This document shows positions 31,586 through 40,581 of a stretch of 45,605 nucleotides of DNA, piece after piece. The DNA lies in contig CAMYKI010000017.1 in the NCBI GenBank assembly GCA_947258985.1, positions 18,191 to 63,795 of the forward strand, given 5' to 3'. The notes beneath the pieces were generated by a model. It was not told the origin of the DNA. It searched no databases and was given only the letters and a program-made list of their open reading frames with translations. This DNA comes from an uncultured Acidimicrobiaceae bacterium. Lineage in GTDB: Bacteria > Actinomycetota > Acidimicrobiia > Spongiisociales > UBA5794. Numbering within the stretch: position 1 is the first letter of the stretch; every line of letters begins with the position of its first letter. Both the position numbers and the translations under genes were made by a program.

Positions 31586-34531
31586 GTGGACCGGGCCACC
31601 GACTTCTGCGTTGAGGTGACGACCAAAGCGGGATTGAAGGACGCCCGGGCGACGACCCTAGAACGCCGCATCGCCATGCTGGGGTTAGCGGGTGTCACGT
31701 CCGTCGAGGTTGCCGATCGCTACTACTTGCGAGGCCAGATCGGCCCTGAAGACGTCGCCGCCCTGGCGGACACCCTCCTCCACGACCCGATTATCGAAGA
31801 CACTCACACGTTCCTGTTGGAGGAGGACGCCCTGCCGGCCGGCGATGGCTACCACATCGTCGATGTCGTTCTTCATGCCGGCGTAACCGACTCGACGGCA
31901 GAAAGCCTGCTGACGGCCGCAACTGAGATCGGAATCAAAGGTGTCGTAGCCGCGGCCACCGGCACCCGCTACACGATCAACGGGTCCATAACAGTCGAAT
32001 TTGCCGAGATGATCGCCACAACCCTGCTGGCGAACGACGCGATTCAGCACTACTTCATCAACGAGGCGGCGCCTCCACCCCACGTGCCCATCGCCTCCAA
32101 CGAGACTGCCCCGCAAGGGGCGCTCGTCGACTTCATACCGCTGGCCGATCTCGACACGGCGGCTTTGCAGGAGCTGTCGACCGAGCGACGGCTGAGCCTG
32201 GACGCAGCCGAGATGTCGGCGATCCGGAGCTACTTCGGACAGGTCGGTCGGGCCCCAACAGACCTCGAGCTGGAAATGTTGGCGCAGACCTGGTCGGAAC
32301 ACTGCGTTCACAAGACCTTCCGCGCTCTGATCGAGTACACCGGACCACCGCCGGGAGCAACGCAGCCCCTGATCACGACGACGGTCGATTCGATCTTGAA
32401 TTCACATATCAGGGCCGCCACCGAGAGCATTGACAAGCCCTGGGTGAGATCCGCCTTCGTAGACGATGCTGGGATTGTTGCTCTCGACGACCAGACCGAC
32501 CTCGCTTTCAAAGTCGAAACCCACAACCACCCATCGGCGCTCGAACCGTTCGGTGGCGCCAACACCGGCGTCGGAGGGGTAGTGCGCGATGTCATCGGCG
32601 TGAGCGCCCGTCCTATTGCCAACACCGACATACTGTGTTTCGGGCCGCTCGACACGCCGGCCGATTCGCTGCCCGACGGAGTCTTGCACCCGATGAGAAT
32701 CGAAGAAGGAGTAGTCGCCGGAATCGAGGACTACGGGAACAAGATGGGGATACCGACCGTCAATGGCGCCGTGGTGTACGACCCGGGATACACGGCGAAC
32801 CCTCTGGTTTTCTGCGGATGCCTGGGTGTACTGCCCGCAGGTTCTCACCCAACAGAACCTCGGGTCGGGGATCGCATCGTCGTTCTCGGGGGACGGATCG
32901 GACGCGACGGGCTCCGTGGTGCAACGTTTTCTTCGATGGAGTCCGATCACACCACGGGTGAACTCTCCGGCAGCGCAGTGCAGATCGGTCACCCCATCCA
33001 CGAGAAGCAGGTCCTCGAAGCCATCATGGTTGCCCGCGACGAGGGCCTCTACAACGCCATCACCGATTGCGGAGCGGGCGGCCTGTCGTCGAGTGTCGGG
33101 GAGATGGCCGCGGAGCTCGGCGCCATCGTCCACCTGGAACGTGCTCCACTCAAGTATCCGGGACTGGAGCCATGGGAAATCTGGCTCAGCGAGGCCCAAG
33201 AACGGATGGTCATTGCTGTGCGACCGGACAAGATTCCCAGGGTGGCAGACATAGCATCCAGCCTCGATGTGGAGATGACCGTGCTCGGTGAGTTCACCGG
33301 CGATGGAGTCATGCGGATTCTCTACGACGACGAGACCGTCGGGGAAATCGACTGCGACTTCCTCCACAACGGAATGCCACGTCTCGAGCTGACCGCCAAG
33401 TGGGAACCACCGCTTGGCGAAGCGGGGCCGATGCCGGACGTGGCCGACCCCACCGATACCCTCCTCGCCTTGCTGTCCAGCCCCAACATCGCATCAAAGG
33501 AGCACATCGTCCGGCAGTACGATCACGAGGTCCGGGGAGGCACAGTCGGCAAGCCGTTCGCCGGACCGCAATCCGTCGGCCCGATGGATGCCGCGGTTAT
33601 CGCACCTCTCCCCCGCCGGCACCAGAACGAACCCGTTGCCGGAGCCGCCCTTGCGGTCGGGCTCAACCCCGCCTACGGGCGCCTCGACCCCTACAACATG
33701 GCATGGGCCGCGGTCGACGAGGCGGTCCGCAACGTCGTGGCCGTCGGTGCCAACCCCGACCGGATTTCCATCCTCGACAATTTCTCGTGGGGCAATCCAC
33801 GCCTGGCGGACAGGCTGGGGACTCTCGTCAGATGCACTCAGGGCTGTCACGATGCCGCGGTTACATATCGCACGCCCTTCATCTCCGGCAAGGACAGCCT
33901 CAACAACGAGTACACCGGCAGCGACGGGCGCAAACACACAATCCCAGGAACGCTCGTCATCTCCGCTCTTGGAGTTGTTCCCGACATCGCCCTGACCGTG
34001 TCGAGCGATCTCAAGCAGCCTGGGAATGACCTGTACATCATTGGCAACACCGGAAGCCACCTCGGCGGTTCGGCACTAGCCGAATTCACCGGTTGGGACG
34101 GAGGAGCATCGCCCGCCCCTGTCCCCGATGCCATCGAAACGTACCTGCGGTTGCACCGTGCGATTGCCGCCGGACTCATCGCCTCGTGCCACGACGTTTC
34201 CGAGGGAGGTATCGCGGTGGCGATCGCGGAAATGAGCATTGGGGGTGACCTGGGCGCCGACATCCGACTGGGCGACATCCCCGCACAATCGGGCCTGGAC
34301 GAATCTGCGACGGCGTACAGCGAATCGCTGGGCCGTCTCGTTGTCGAAGTCGCCACCGCCGATGCTGCCCGGTTCGAGCAATTGATGGCCGGCGCAATCA
34401 CTGCCCGCATCGGCAGCGTTCGAGCCGACGACCGCTTCAGTTTCCTCGACAGCGCAGGGGGAGCATTTATCGCGACCACCATCCCGGCACTCGCCCGGGC
34501 GTGGCGAGGCCACGTCGGGAGGCCGCGGTGA
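31586..34531 (+). CDS. purL: PurS-PurS-PurL fusion: phosphoribosylformylglycinamidine synthase without glutaminase
   Basis: 981 residues, long for a PurL that pairs with a separate PurQ. Residues about 5-75 (VEVTTKAGLKDARATTLERR and so on) and 85-165 each resemble a PurS subunit, giving a tandem PurS-like pair. The PurL synthetase core begins near residue 175 with the AMSAIRSYFGQVGR-like helix, TWSEHCVHKTF, KVETHNHPSALEPFGGANTGVGG and the DCGAGGLSSSVGEMA segment. It uses ATP and ammonia from PurQ to make FGAM. The GTG start at 31586 has no strong Shine-Dalgarno. It overlaps purQ by 4 nt. Confidence 0.92.
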   Translation: MDRATDFCVEVTTKAGLKDARATTLERRIAMLGLAGVTSVEVADRYYLRGQIGPEDVAALADTLLHDPIIEDTHTFLLEEDALPAGDGYHIVDVVLHAGVTDSTAESLLTAATEIGIKGVVAAATGTRYTINGSITVEFAEMIATTLLANDAIQHYFINEAAPPPHVPIASNETAPQGALVDFIPLADLDTAALQELSTERRLSLDAAEMSAIRSYFGQVGRAPTDLELEMLAQTWSEHCVHKTFRALIEYTGPPPGATQPLITTTVDSILNSHIRAATESIDKPWVRSAFVDDAGIVALDDQTDLAFKVETHNHPSALEPFGGANTGVGGVVRDVIGVSARPIANTDILCFGPLDTPADSLPDGVLHPMRIEEGVVAGIEDYGNKMGIPTVNGAVVYDPGYTANPLVFCGCLGVLPAGSHPTEPRVGDRIVVLGGRIGRDGLRGATFSSMESDHTTGELSGSAVQIGHPIHEKQVLEAIMVARDEGLYNAITDCGAGGLSSSVGEMAAELGAIVHLERAPLKYPGLEPWEIWLSEAQERMVIAVRPDKIPRVADIASSLDVEMTVLGEFTGDGVMRILYDDETVGEIDCDFLHNGMPRLELTAKWEPPLGEAGPMPDVADPTDTLLALLSSPNIASKEHIVRQYDHEVRGGTVGKPFAGPQSVGPMDAAVIAPLPRRHQNEPVAGAALAVGLNPAYGRLDPYNMAWAAVDEAVRNVVAVGANPDRISILDNFSWGNPRLADRLGTLVRCTQGCHDAAVTYRTPFISGKDSLNNEYTGSDGRKHTIPGTLVISALGVVPDIALTVSSDLKQPGNDLYIIGNTGSHLGGSALAEFTGWDGGASPAPVPDAIETYLRLHRAIAAGLIASCHDVSEGGIAVAIAEMSIGGDLGADIRLGDIPAQSGLDESATAYSESLGRLVVEVATADAARFEQLMAGAITARIGSVRADDRFSFLDSAGGAFIATTIPALARAWRGHVGRPR

Positions 34532-35298
34532 AACCCCGGGTACTCATTGTCCACGCCTCCGGCACAAACCGCGACCAGGACGCGGCTGCTGCTGTCGATA
34601 TGGCGGGCGGCCACCCTGAGATCATCCACATCAACGCGCTTCGGGATGGCGACGTTGGCGTCCTCGACTATCAAATGCTGATCCTCCCCGGAGGCTTCTC
34701 ATATGGCGACGATCTGGGCGCGGGGCGATTGTTCGCAACGGTCCTGCGACACCGCTTTGGTGACGACCTCGAGCTCTTTGCCGGAGAAGGACGACCCGTC
34801 CTCGGTGTATGCAATGGCTTTCAAGCTCTGGTGAAATCGGGCCTGCTCCCGGCAATCGATGGATCGCATAACCAGCAAGCAACTCTGACGAGGAACGCCT
34901 CCGGACGCTTTGAGTGCCGTTGGGTCGAGCTGGTGCCGGAACGGCAGTCGCCGTGTGTATGGACCAGACGACTCACCGAGCCGGTCTATTGCCCGGTCGC
35001 CCATGGCGAGGGCCGGTTCTACGCACCAGGCGCTGCTTTGCGAGCGATTGAGCGAAGCCACCTCGTCGCACTGCGATACCACGTGCCACCGGACATCGAT
35101 CCTTACCCGGCAAACCCGAACGGATCGTCAAACCACATCGCCGGCATTACCAACCCCGCAGGCAACATCCTCGGTCTAATGCCGCATCCGGAAAATCACA
35201 TCTCGCCGCGGCAACACCCGAGGCGACACCGCGGCGAGACGCAAGGATCGGGGCTCGCTATCTTCATCAATGGAATCGAATATGCAGCATCGTTGTAG
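34528..35298 (+). CDS. purQ: Phosphoribosylformylglycinamidine synthase glutaminase subunit PurQ
   Basis: 256-residue class I glutaminase that delivers ammonia to the preceding PurL. The nucleophile Cys lies in VLGVCNGFQAL, and the His/Glu of the triad in LGLMPHPENH. The ILPGGFSYGDDLGAG segment is the oxyanion region. The GTG at 34528 overlaps the purL stop (GTGA) and has GGGAGG upstream. The C-terminal stretch (HPRRHRGETQGSG) is longer and more basic than the shortest PurQ proteins. Confidence 0.95.
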   Translation: MKPRVLIVHASGTNRDQDAAAAVDMAGGHPEIIHINALRDGDVGVLDYQMLILPGGFSYGDDLGAGRLFATVLRHRFGDDLELFAGEGRPVLGVCNGFQALVKSGLLPAIDGSHNQQATLTRNASGRFECRWVELVPERQSPCVWTRRLTEPVYCPVAHGEGRFYAPGAALRAIERSHLVALRYHVPPDIDPYPANPNGSSNHIAGITNPAGNILGLMPHPENHISPRQHPRRHRGETQGSGLAIFINGIEYAASL

Positions 35299-35325
35299 CC
35301 GCCCCCACAAAACGGAGTACTGACC

Positions 35326-36267
35326 ATGGCCCTGTCGTCTGCAGAACTGGTGGCAGCCGTGCCTCACGCTCTGCTCCGCACCGACCTGCCCGAGCTTGGA
35401 GAGCGCTTCGAAGGAAAAGTGCGCGATGTATATCTGCAAGACGACACCCGGGTACTCATCACGACCGACCGCGTTTCTGCTTTCGACCGTGTCCTCGGGG
35501 CGATTCCATACAAGGGACAGGTCCTGAACCAACTGAGCGCATGGTGGTTTGAACAGACAGCCGGCATCGTTGACAACCATGTTCGTTCGGTACCCGATCC
35601 CAACGTCACCATCGCCGCCGAGGCGGATGCGCTTCCGGTGGAGGTCATCGTCCGTGGCTACATCACCGGGGTCACATCTACCTCGTTATGGACTCTCTAC
35701 GAGGAGGGCGTCGATCGACCATACGGACTCGAGCTACCCGCCGGTCTGCACAAGAATGATGCCCTCCCCTCCCCGGTTATCACGCCGACGACCAAGGCAA
35801 CCGGGGGCGCTCACGACGAGCGTCTGACCAGCACAGAAGTAGTCGAAAACGGCCTGGTTGAAGCGGACCTATGGGAAGAGGTCCAGAATGCGGCGTTGGC
35901 CGTCTTTGCCCGGGGTCAGGAGGTTGCTGCCGACGCCGGCCTGATATTGGTCGATACCAAGTATGAATTCGGCATCATCGACGGATCACTCGCCGTCATT
36001 GATGAGATCCACACTCCCGATTCGAGCAGGTACTGGATCGCAGAGACCTGGGGTGACGGCGATCCCCAGAACTACGACAAGGAGTTTCTCCGGATGTGGT
36101 TCGCCGACCGCGGCTACCGCGGGGAAGGGTCGCCACCAGCCATGCCGGATGAGTTCATTGCCAGGGTCGCCGGTCGCTACATAGACGCGTTCGAGCGACT
36201 CACCGGCGAGACATTCCAACCGGGAGCGACCCCGGTTGCCGAACGGATGAGAAAGGCGCTCGAATGA
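35326..36267 (+). CDS. purC: Phosphoribosylaminoimidazole-succinocarboxamide synthase (SAICAR synthetase)
   Basis: 313-residue enzyme joining aspartate to CAIR using ATP. Markers: GKVRDVYLQDD, TDRVSAFDRVLGAIPYKG, EVIVRGYITGVTSTSLW, TPTTKATGGAHDE, LVDTKYEFGIIDG and DEIHTPDSSRYW. It is the longer, yeast-like form of PurC. GGAG lies eight bases before the ATG. Its end overlaps purE by 4 nt, making PurC and PurE translationally linked. Confidence 0.96.
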   Translation: MALSSAELVAAVPHALLRTDLPELGERFEGKVRDVYLQDDTRVLITTDRVSAFDRVLGAIPYKGQVLNQLSAWWFEQTAGIVDNHVRSVPDPNVTIAAEADALPVEVIVRGYITGVTSTSLWTLYEEGVDRPYGLELPAGLHKNDALPSPVITPTTKATGGAHDERLTSTEVVENGLVEADLWEEVQNAALAVFARGQEVAADAGLILVDTKYEFGIIDGSLAVIDEIHTPDSSRYWIAETWGDGDPQNYDKEFLRMWFADRGYRGEGSPPAMPDEFIARVAGRYIDAFERLTGETFQPGATPVAERMRKALE

Positions 36268-36746
36268 AACCCCTGGTCCCCATCATCATGGGTTCAAAAT
36301 CGGACATGAGCCACGGCGAGGCGATCGCAGCCGCCCTGGCCGAGTTCGGTATCGACAGTGAGATACGAGTGGCGTCGGCGCACAAGGCGGCCGCATACGT
36401 GTTGGGACTGCTCAAGGAATACGAGATCGACTCCCGTCCCAAGGTGTACGTCACCGTCGCCGGCCGATCCAACGCGCTGAGCGGCCTCGTCGATGGAAGC
36501 GTCAAGGCACCGGTCATTGCATGCCCTCCGTACTCCGAGCGCTTCGGAGGCGCCGACATCTTCTCATCGCTACGCATGCCTTCCGGCATCGCTCCGGCGG
36601 TGGTCCTGGAACCGGCGGGTGCCGCTCTCCTTGCGGCCAAGATTCTCGGGTTGACCGACCCGGAGCTCAGCGCCGCGGTGCACACCGCTCAGCGCCGCGC
36701 CAGAGACACCATCATCGACGACGACCACGGGATCACAGGCCGGTAG
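36264..36746 (+). CDS. purE: Class II-type AIR carboxylase PurE (metazoan PAICS-like)
   Basis: 160 residues. Bacterial class I PurE proteins read AGAGGAAHLPG in the central loop; this protein reads VAGRSNALSGLVDG, then PVIACPPYSERFGGADIFSSLRMPSG and LEPAGAALLAAKIL, which closely follows the AIR carboxylase half of human PAICS (AGRSNGLGP, VISCPP, SSLRLPSG). Class II enzymes use CO2 directly and need no PurK, and none is in this operon. The start GSKSDMSHGE is the usual phosphate loop. Directly coupled to purC by an ATGA overlap. Confidence 0.9.
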   Translation: MKPLVPIIMGSKSDMSHGEAIAAALAEFGIDSEIRVASAHKAAAYVLGLLKEYEIDSRPKVYVTVAGRSNALSGLVDGSVKAPVIACPPYSERFGGADIFSSLRMPSGIAPAVVLEPAGAALLAAKILGLTDPELSAAVHTAQRRARDTIIDDDHGITGR

Positions 36747-36794
36747 CCTCATTCATGACAAGGACGGAGTAGAGCCATCTGCGAATCTGACAGG

Positions 36795-38246
36795 TTGGAC
36801 CGGCCCCGCGAGGCGTGCGGCGTCTTCGGCATTCACGCTGCCGACACCGATGTGGCCAGGACGGCCTTCTTTGCGTTGTACGCCCTGCAACACCGCGGCC
36901 AGGAAAGTGCGGGCATCGCAACCAGCGATGGTGTCTCCGCGGCGCTCCACAAGGATATGGGCCTGGTGGCTCAGGTGTTCACCGAAGAGAGCCTTGGCAG
37001 GCTAAGCGGCCATCTCGCCATAGGGCAGACTCGGTATTCAACGACCGGGTCATCACACGTCCGCAATGCGCAGCCATATCTGATCGAAACGATGCACGGG
37101 CCCCTTGGTGTCGGCCACAACGGGAACTTGACCAACGCGCCTGAGTTGCGCCGGCGTTTGCTGGAACATGGGGTCGGCCTCACCTCCTCCAGCGACAGCG
37201 AAGTGATTACCCAGATGCTGGCCGCTCCGGTGAACGACGGACGCGAACAGGATCCCGACTGGGAGGCGCGCATCGACCAGTTCATGCAAGCCGCCGATGG
37301 GGCGTACTCGCTGGTCGTACTCACCCGAAGCGCCGTCTATGGAGCGAGGGACCCCAACGGCTTCCGGCCTCTCTGCATCGGCGATTTGCCGGAGGGCGGC
37401 CACGTCCTTGCCTCGGAATCGTGTGCGTTGGGAACGGTAGGAGCAAGGTACGTACGGGAAGTCGGACCGGGAGAGATCATTCGTCTCGATGCCACCAGCT
37501 ATCACTCGATCAGCAGCAACGCTGCCCCGAGGCGCGGGTCGCTGTGTGTGTTCGAGTACGTGTATTTTGCCCGTCCTGACTCGGTCCTCGAGGGCCAGAC
37601 GATCCACCGGGTACGCCAGCGACTCGGCGAAGCTCTGGCAGCAGAAGGCCCCGCGTCGGCAGACGTTGTCGTCGGTGTTCCCGACTCGGCGACACCCGCC
37701 GCTATCGGATACGCGACAGCCTCGGGAATCCCCTATACAGAGGGCTTGACAAAGAACCGCTACATCGGAAGGACCTTCATCGAGCCGAGCGATCGGCTGC
37801 GCCGTTCCGGGGTCCACCTCAAATACAATCCCCTCGAGGCCAATCTCGATGGGAAGCGAGTCGTCCTCGTCGATGACTCGATAGTCAGGGGCAATACCGC
37901 CGGGCCGTTGGTGGCCCTACTCCGTGAGGGTGGCGCCTCAGAGGTTCATGTGAGGGTCTCTTCCCCACCGGTTCGCCATCCGTGCTTTATGGGAATCGAC
38001 ATGGCGGACAGCGAGCAACTCATCGGATACACCAACACCGTCGATGAGATCCGCGCTCACATCGGCGCCGATAGCCTCTACTACCTGTCCCAGGAAGGCA
38101 TGATGGGGGCCGTTGCGCACGAGGCAGATTCGGACGGAGGCCACTGCAATGCATGCTTCTCCGGTGAATACCCCTTAGAACTCGACGGGTACTGGGAGCA
38201 TCGCGACAAACTGGCATTCCAGAGTGCCTGGTCGGAATCGGAGTGA
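36795..38246 (+). CDS. purF: Amidophosphoribosyltransferase (Fe-S, propeptide type)
   Basis: First committed step of purine synthesis: glutamine plus PRPP to phosphoribosylamine. The nucleophile Cys is in REACGVFGIHA (Cys8 from the TTG at 36795), so the residues before it are a propeptide. The ALQHRGQESAGI and GHNGNLTNAPEL segments and the PRPP loop VVLVDDSIVRGNT are clear. Cys residues in SLCVFEYVYF, HPCFMGIDM and CNACFSGEYP match the 4Fe-4S ligands of the Bacillus-type enzyme. The TTG lacks a spaced Shine-Dalgarno; an in-frame ATC at 36777 follows GGAGT at good spacing and would give a 13-residue propeptide. Confidence 0.95.
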   Translation: MDRPREACGVFGIHAADTDVARTAFFALYALQHRGQESAGIATSDGVSAALHKDMGLVAQVFTEESLGRLSGHLAIGQTRYSTTGSSHVRNAQPYLIETMHGPLGVGHNGNLTNAPELRRRLLEHGVGLTSSSDSEVITQMLAAPVNDGREQDPDWEARIDQFMQAADGAYSLVVLTRSAVYGARDPNGFRPLCIGDLPEGGHVLASESCALGTVGARYVREVGPGEIIRLDATSYHSISSNAAPRRGSLCVFEYVYFARPDSVLEGQTIHRVRQRLGEALAAEGPASADVVVGVPDSATPAAIGYATASGIPYTEGLTKNRYIGRTFIEPSDRLRRSGVHLKYNPLEANLDGKRVVLVDDSIVRGNTAGPLVALLREGGASEVHVRVSSPPVRHPCFMGIDMADSEQLIGYTNTVDEIRAHIGADSLYYLSQEGMMGAVAHEADSDGGHCNACFSGEYPLELDGYWEHRDKLAFQSAWSESE

Positions 38247-38250
38247 CACG

Positions 38251-40581
38251 ATGACCAAGAAGATCCTGTTGATAGGCAACGGTGGCCGCGAGCACGCCCT
38301 CGCCTGGAGGCTCGCAGACTCTCCCCAGGTCGGCAAGGTGTATGTGGCACCGGGCAACGGGGGTACCGGCAGCGGTGACAGCCGGATCGAGAACATCCCG
38401 ATCGCAGCGTCCGAAATCAATCGCCTCGTCGAGTTTGCCGCCGAGAACGACATTCATCTGACGGTAATCGGTCCCGAAGCCCCGCTCGTCTCCGGCATGG
38501 TCGACGCATTCGATGAGGCGGGATTGCGCTGCTTCGGCCCCGTTGCCGCAGCAGCCCGCCTCGAAGGCTCCAAGACATTCTCCAAGCAGCTAATGGAACG
38601 GGTCGGCGTTCCCACCGCCCGCTACGCCCGCTTCGACGACTACGCCGATGCCGTCAACTACGTCCGCGACGCGGCATTCCCGATCGTCGTCAAGGCGTCC
38701 GGTCTGGCCGCAGGCAAGGGAGTGATCGTCCCCAACTCAACTGCGGAGGCGGAACAGGCTCTGCAGCGAATCATGGTCGATCGCGAATTCGGCGAAGCTG
38801 GTGCCGAGGTCATCATCGAAGAGCGCCTGACCGGCGCGGAGGCGTCAGTTCTGGCGTTCAGCGACGGCACCACACTTGTTCCGATGCCGGCGGCCCAGGA
38901 CCACAAGCCGCTGCTCGACGGAGACGAGGGGCCCAATACCGGGGGCATGGGAGCGTACGCACCTACACCCCTCGTGAGCGGTGCGCTGCTGGATAGCGTC
39001 GTCACCGACGTCATGCTCCCCGTCATTCGTGCGCTGGCGGTCGCAGGTGATCCGTACGTCGGAGTTCTCTACGCCGGGCTCATGATCACCCCTCATGGCC
39101 CAAAGGTGCTCGAATTCAACTGCCGGTTCGGGGATCCGGAAACGCAGGTGATCCTCCCGCTGCTCGACACCGATCTGCTCGAGATCCTCGATGCCTGTGT
39201 GGACGGTGGGCTGGCCGATCTGGACGTTCAGTGGAAGGACGGCGTTGCCGCAACCGTTGTCGTCGCCTCCGAGGGCTACCCCGGGCCGTATCCGGTCGGC
39301 AGGGAAATCACCGGCATCGCCGATGCCAACAGTGTGCCCGGAGTGACCGTGTTCCACGCCGGTACCGACCCGGGTGACGAAACCGCTGTGGCTACATCGG
39401 GTGGCAGGGTCCTTGCCGTCACCGGCGTCCAGCCTGATCTACCCATGGCGCTCGCCTGCGCCTACCACGGCATCGAGCACATCTCATTTGAGGGAATGCA
39501 GTACCGGTCCGACATCGGGACACGCAGCACGGACATAGCGGAGAGGGAAGAAGCCGACCCGCCGCTGCGAAGCACAACCTACGCCGACGCCGGCGTCGAC
39601 ATCGACGCAGGGGTGAAGGCGGTGGACATGATGAAGGACACGGTGACCTCCACTTACGGGCCTGAGGTTCTGGCCGGAATCGGTGCGTTCGGCGGTATGT
39701 TCGACGCGTCCGGACTCGGGACCGAGGCGGTTCTCGTCGCTTCGACCGATGGGGTAGGCACCAAGACCAAGATCGCAACGGCGCTCGACCGCTACGACAC
39801 CATCGGTCGCGACATCGTCAACCACTGCATAAACGATGTTCTTGTGCAGGGAGCGCAGCCGTTGTTCTTCCTTGATTACGTCGGCACGAGCCACCTGGAC
39901 CCGCGGGTGGTGGCGGAGGTCGTCGCCGGCATGGCAGCAGCGTGCCGGGAGGCCGGTTGTGCCCTACTAGGTGGCGAAACCGCCGAGATGCCCGGGGTGT
40001 ATCTGGATGGCGAACTCGACGTCGTCGGCACGATGGTCGGAGTAGTCGAGCGAAACGAGATCATCGACGGATCCCGAATCGAGATCGGCGACGTCGTCGT
40101 TGGGATCGACTCCTCCGGCCTGCATACGAACGGGTACTCGCTGGCCCGCCGGGTCTTCCATCATTGGGAACTCAACGATCGGGTGGCGGCCCTTGGCACC
40201 AGTCTGGGGGATGCACTGTTGGCGCCTCACCGCAGCTACCTGGCGGACATATCTCGTCTCCGCGAGGCCGAAATAGACATTCACTCACTGGTTCACATCA
40301 CCGGTGGCGGTCTCATCGATAACCCGGCGCGGGTGCTGCCGCCGGGGGTTGCCATGCGCATTGACCGTGACGGCTGGAAAGTGCCGCCCCTGTTTACTCT
40401 TATCCGCTCCCAGGGCAACATCGACGACGCTGAGATGTATCGCACTTTCAACATGGGGCTCGGAATGCTCGTCGTGGTGCCACATGCCCAGGCAGAGGCG
40501 GCGCTCGTCGCCATCGGACGGGGCTCTCAGATCATCGGAAGTGTCGAGGAGAAGGTCGGCGAAGCGGTGGAGCTCATCTGA
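38251..40581 (+). CDS. PurD-PurM fusion: GAR synthetase and AIR synthetase
   Basis: 776-residue bifunctional enzyme. Residues about 1-425 are PurD (phosphoribosylamine-glycine ligase): IGNGGREHALAWRL, the ATP-grasp segment VVKASGLAAGKGVIVP, PNTGGMGAYAP and FNCRFGDPETQ. After a short acidic linker, residues about 442-776 are PurM: TYADAGVDIDAGVKAVDMMK, STDGVGTKTKIA, LLGGETAEMPG and HITGGGLIDNPARVLP. This is the order of yeast Ade5,7 and of the first two domains of human GART. The ATG at 38251 has GGAG seven bases upstream. The purN gene follows with a TGATG junction. Confidence 0.95.
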   Translation: MTKKILLIGNGGREHALAWRLADSPQVGKVYVAPGNGGTGSGDSRIENIPIAASEINRLVEFAAENDIHLTVIGPEAPLVSGMVDAFDEAGLRCFGPVAAAARLEGSKTFSKQLMERVGVPTARYARFDDYADAVNYVRDAAFPIVVKASGLAAGKGVIVPNSTAEAEQALQRIMVDREFGEAGAEVIIEERLTGAEASVLAFSDGTTLVPMPAAQDHKPLLDGDEGPNTGGMGAYAPTPLVSGALLDSVVTDVMLPVIRALAVAGDPYVGVLYAGLMITPHGPKVLEFNCRFGDPETQVILPLLDTDLLEILDACVDGGLADLDVQWKDGVAATVVVASEGYPGPYPVGREITGIADANSVPGVTVFHAGTDPGDETAVATSGGRVLAVTGVQPDLPMALACAYHGIEHISFEGMQYRSDIGTRSTDIAEREEADPPLRSTTYADAGVDIDAGVKAVDMMKDTVTSTYGPEVLAGIGAFGGMFDASGLGTEAVLVASTDGVGTKTKIATALDRYDTIGRDIVNHCINDVLVQGAQPLFFLDYVGTSHLDPRVVAEVVAGMAAACREAGCALLGGETAEMPGVYLDGELDVVGTMVGVVERNEIIDGSRIEIGDVVVGIDSSGLHTNGYSLARRVFHHWELNDRVAALGTSLGDALLAPHRSYLADISRLREAEIDIHSLVHITGGGLIDNPARVLPPGVAMRIDRDGWKVPPLFTLIRSQGNIDDAEMYRTFNMGLGMLVVVPHAQAEAALVAIGRGSQIIGSVEEKVGEAVELI

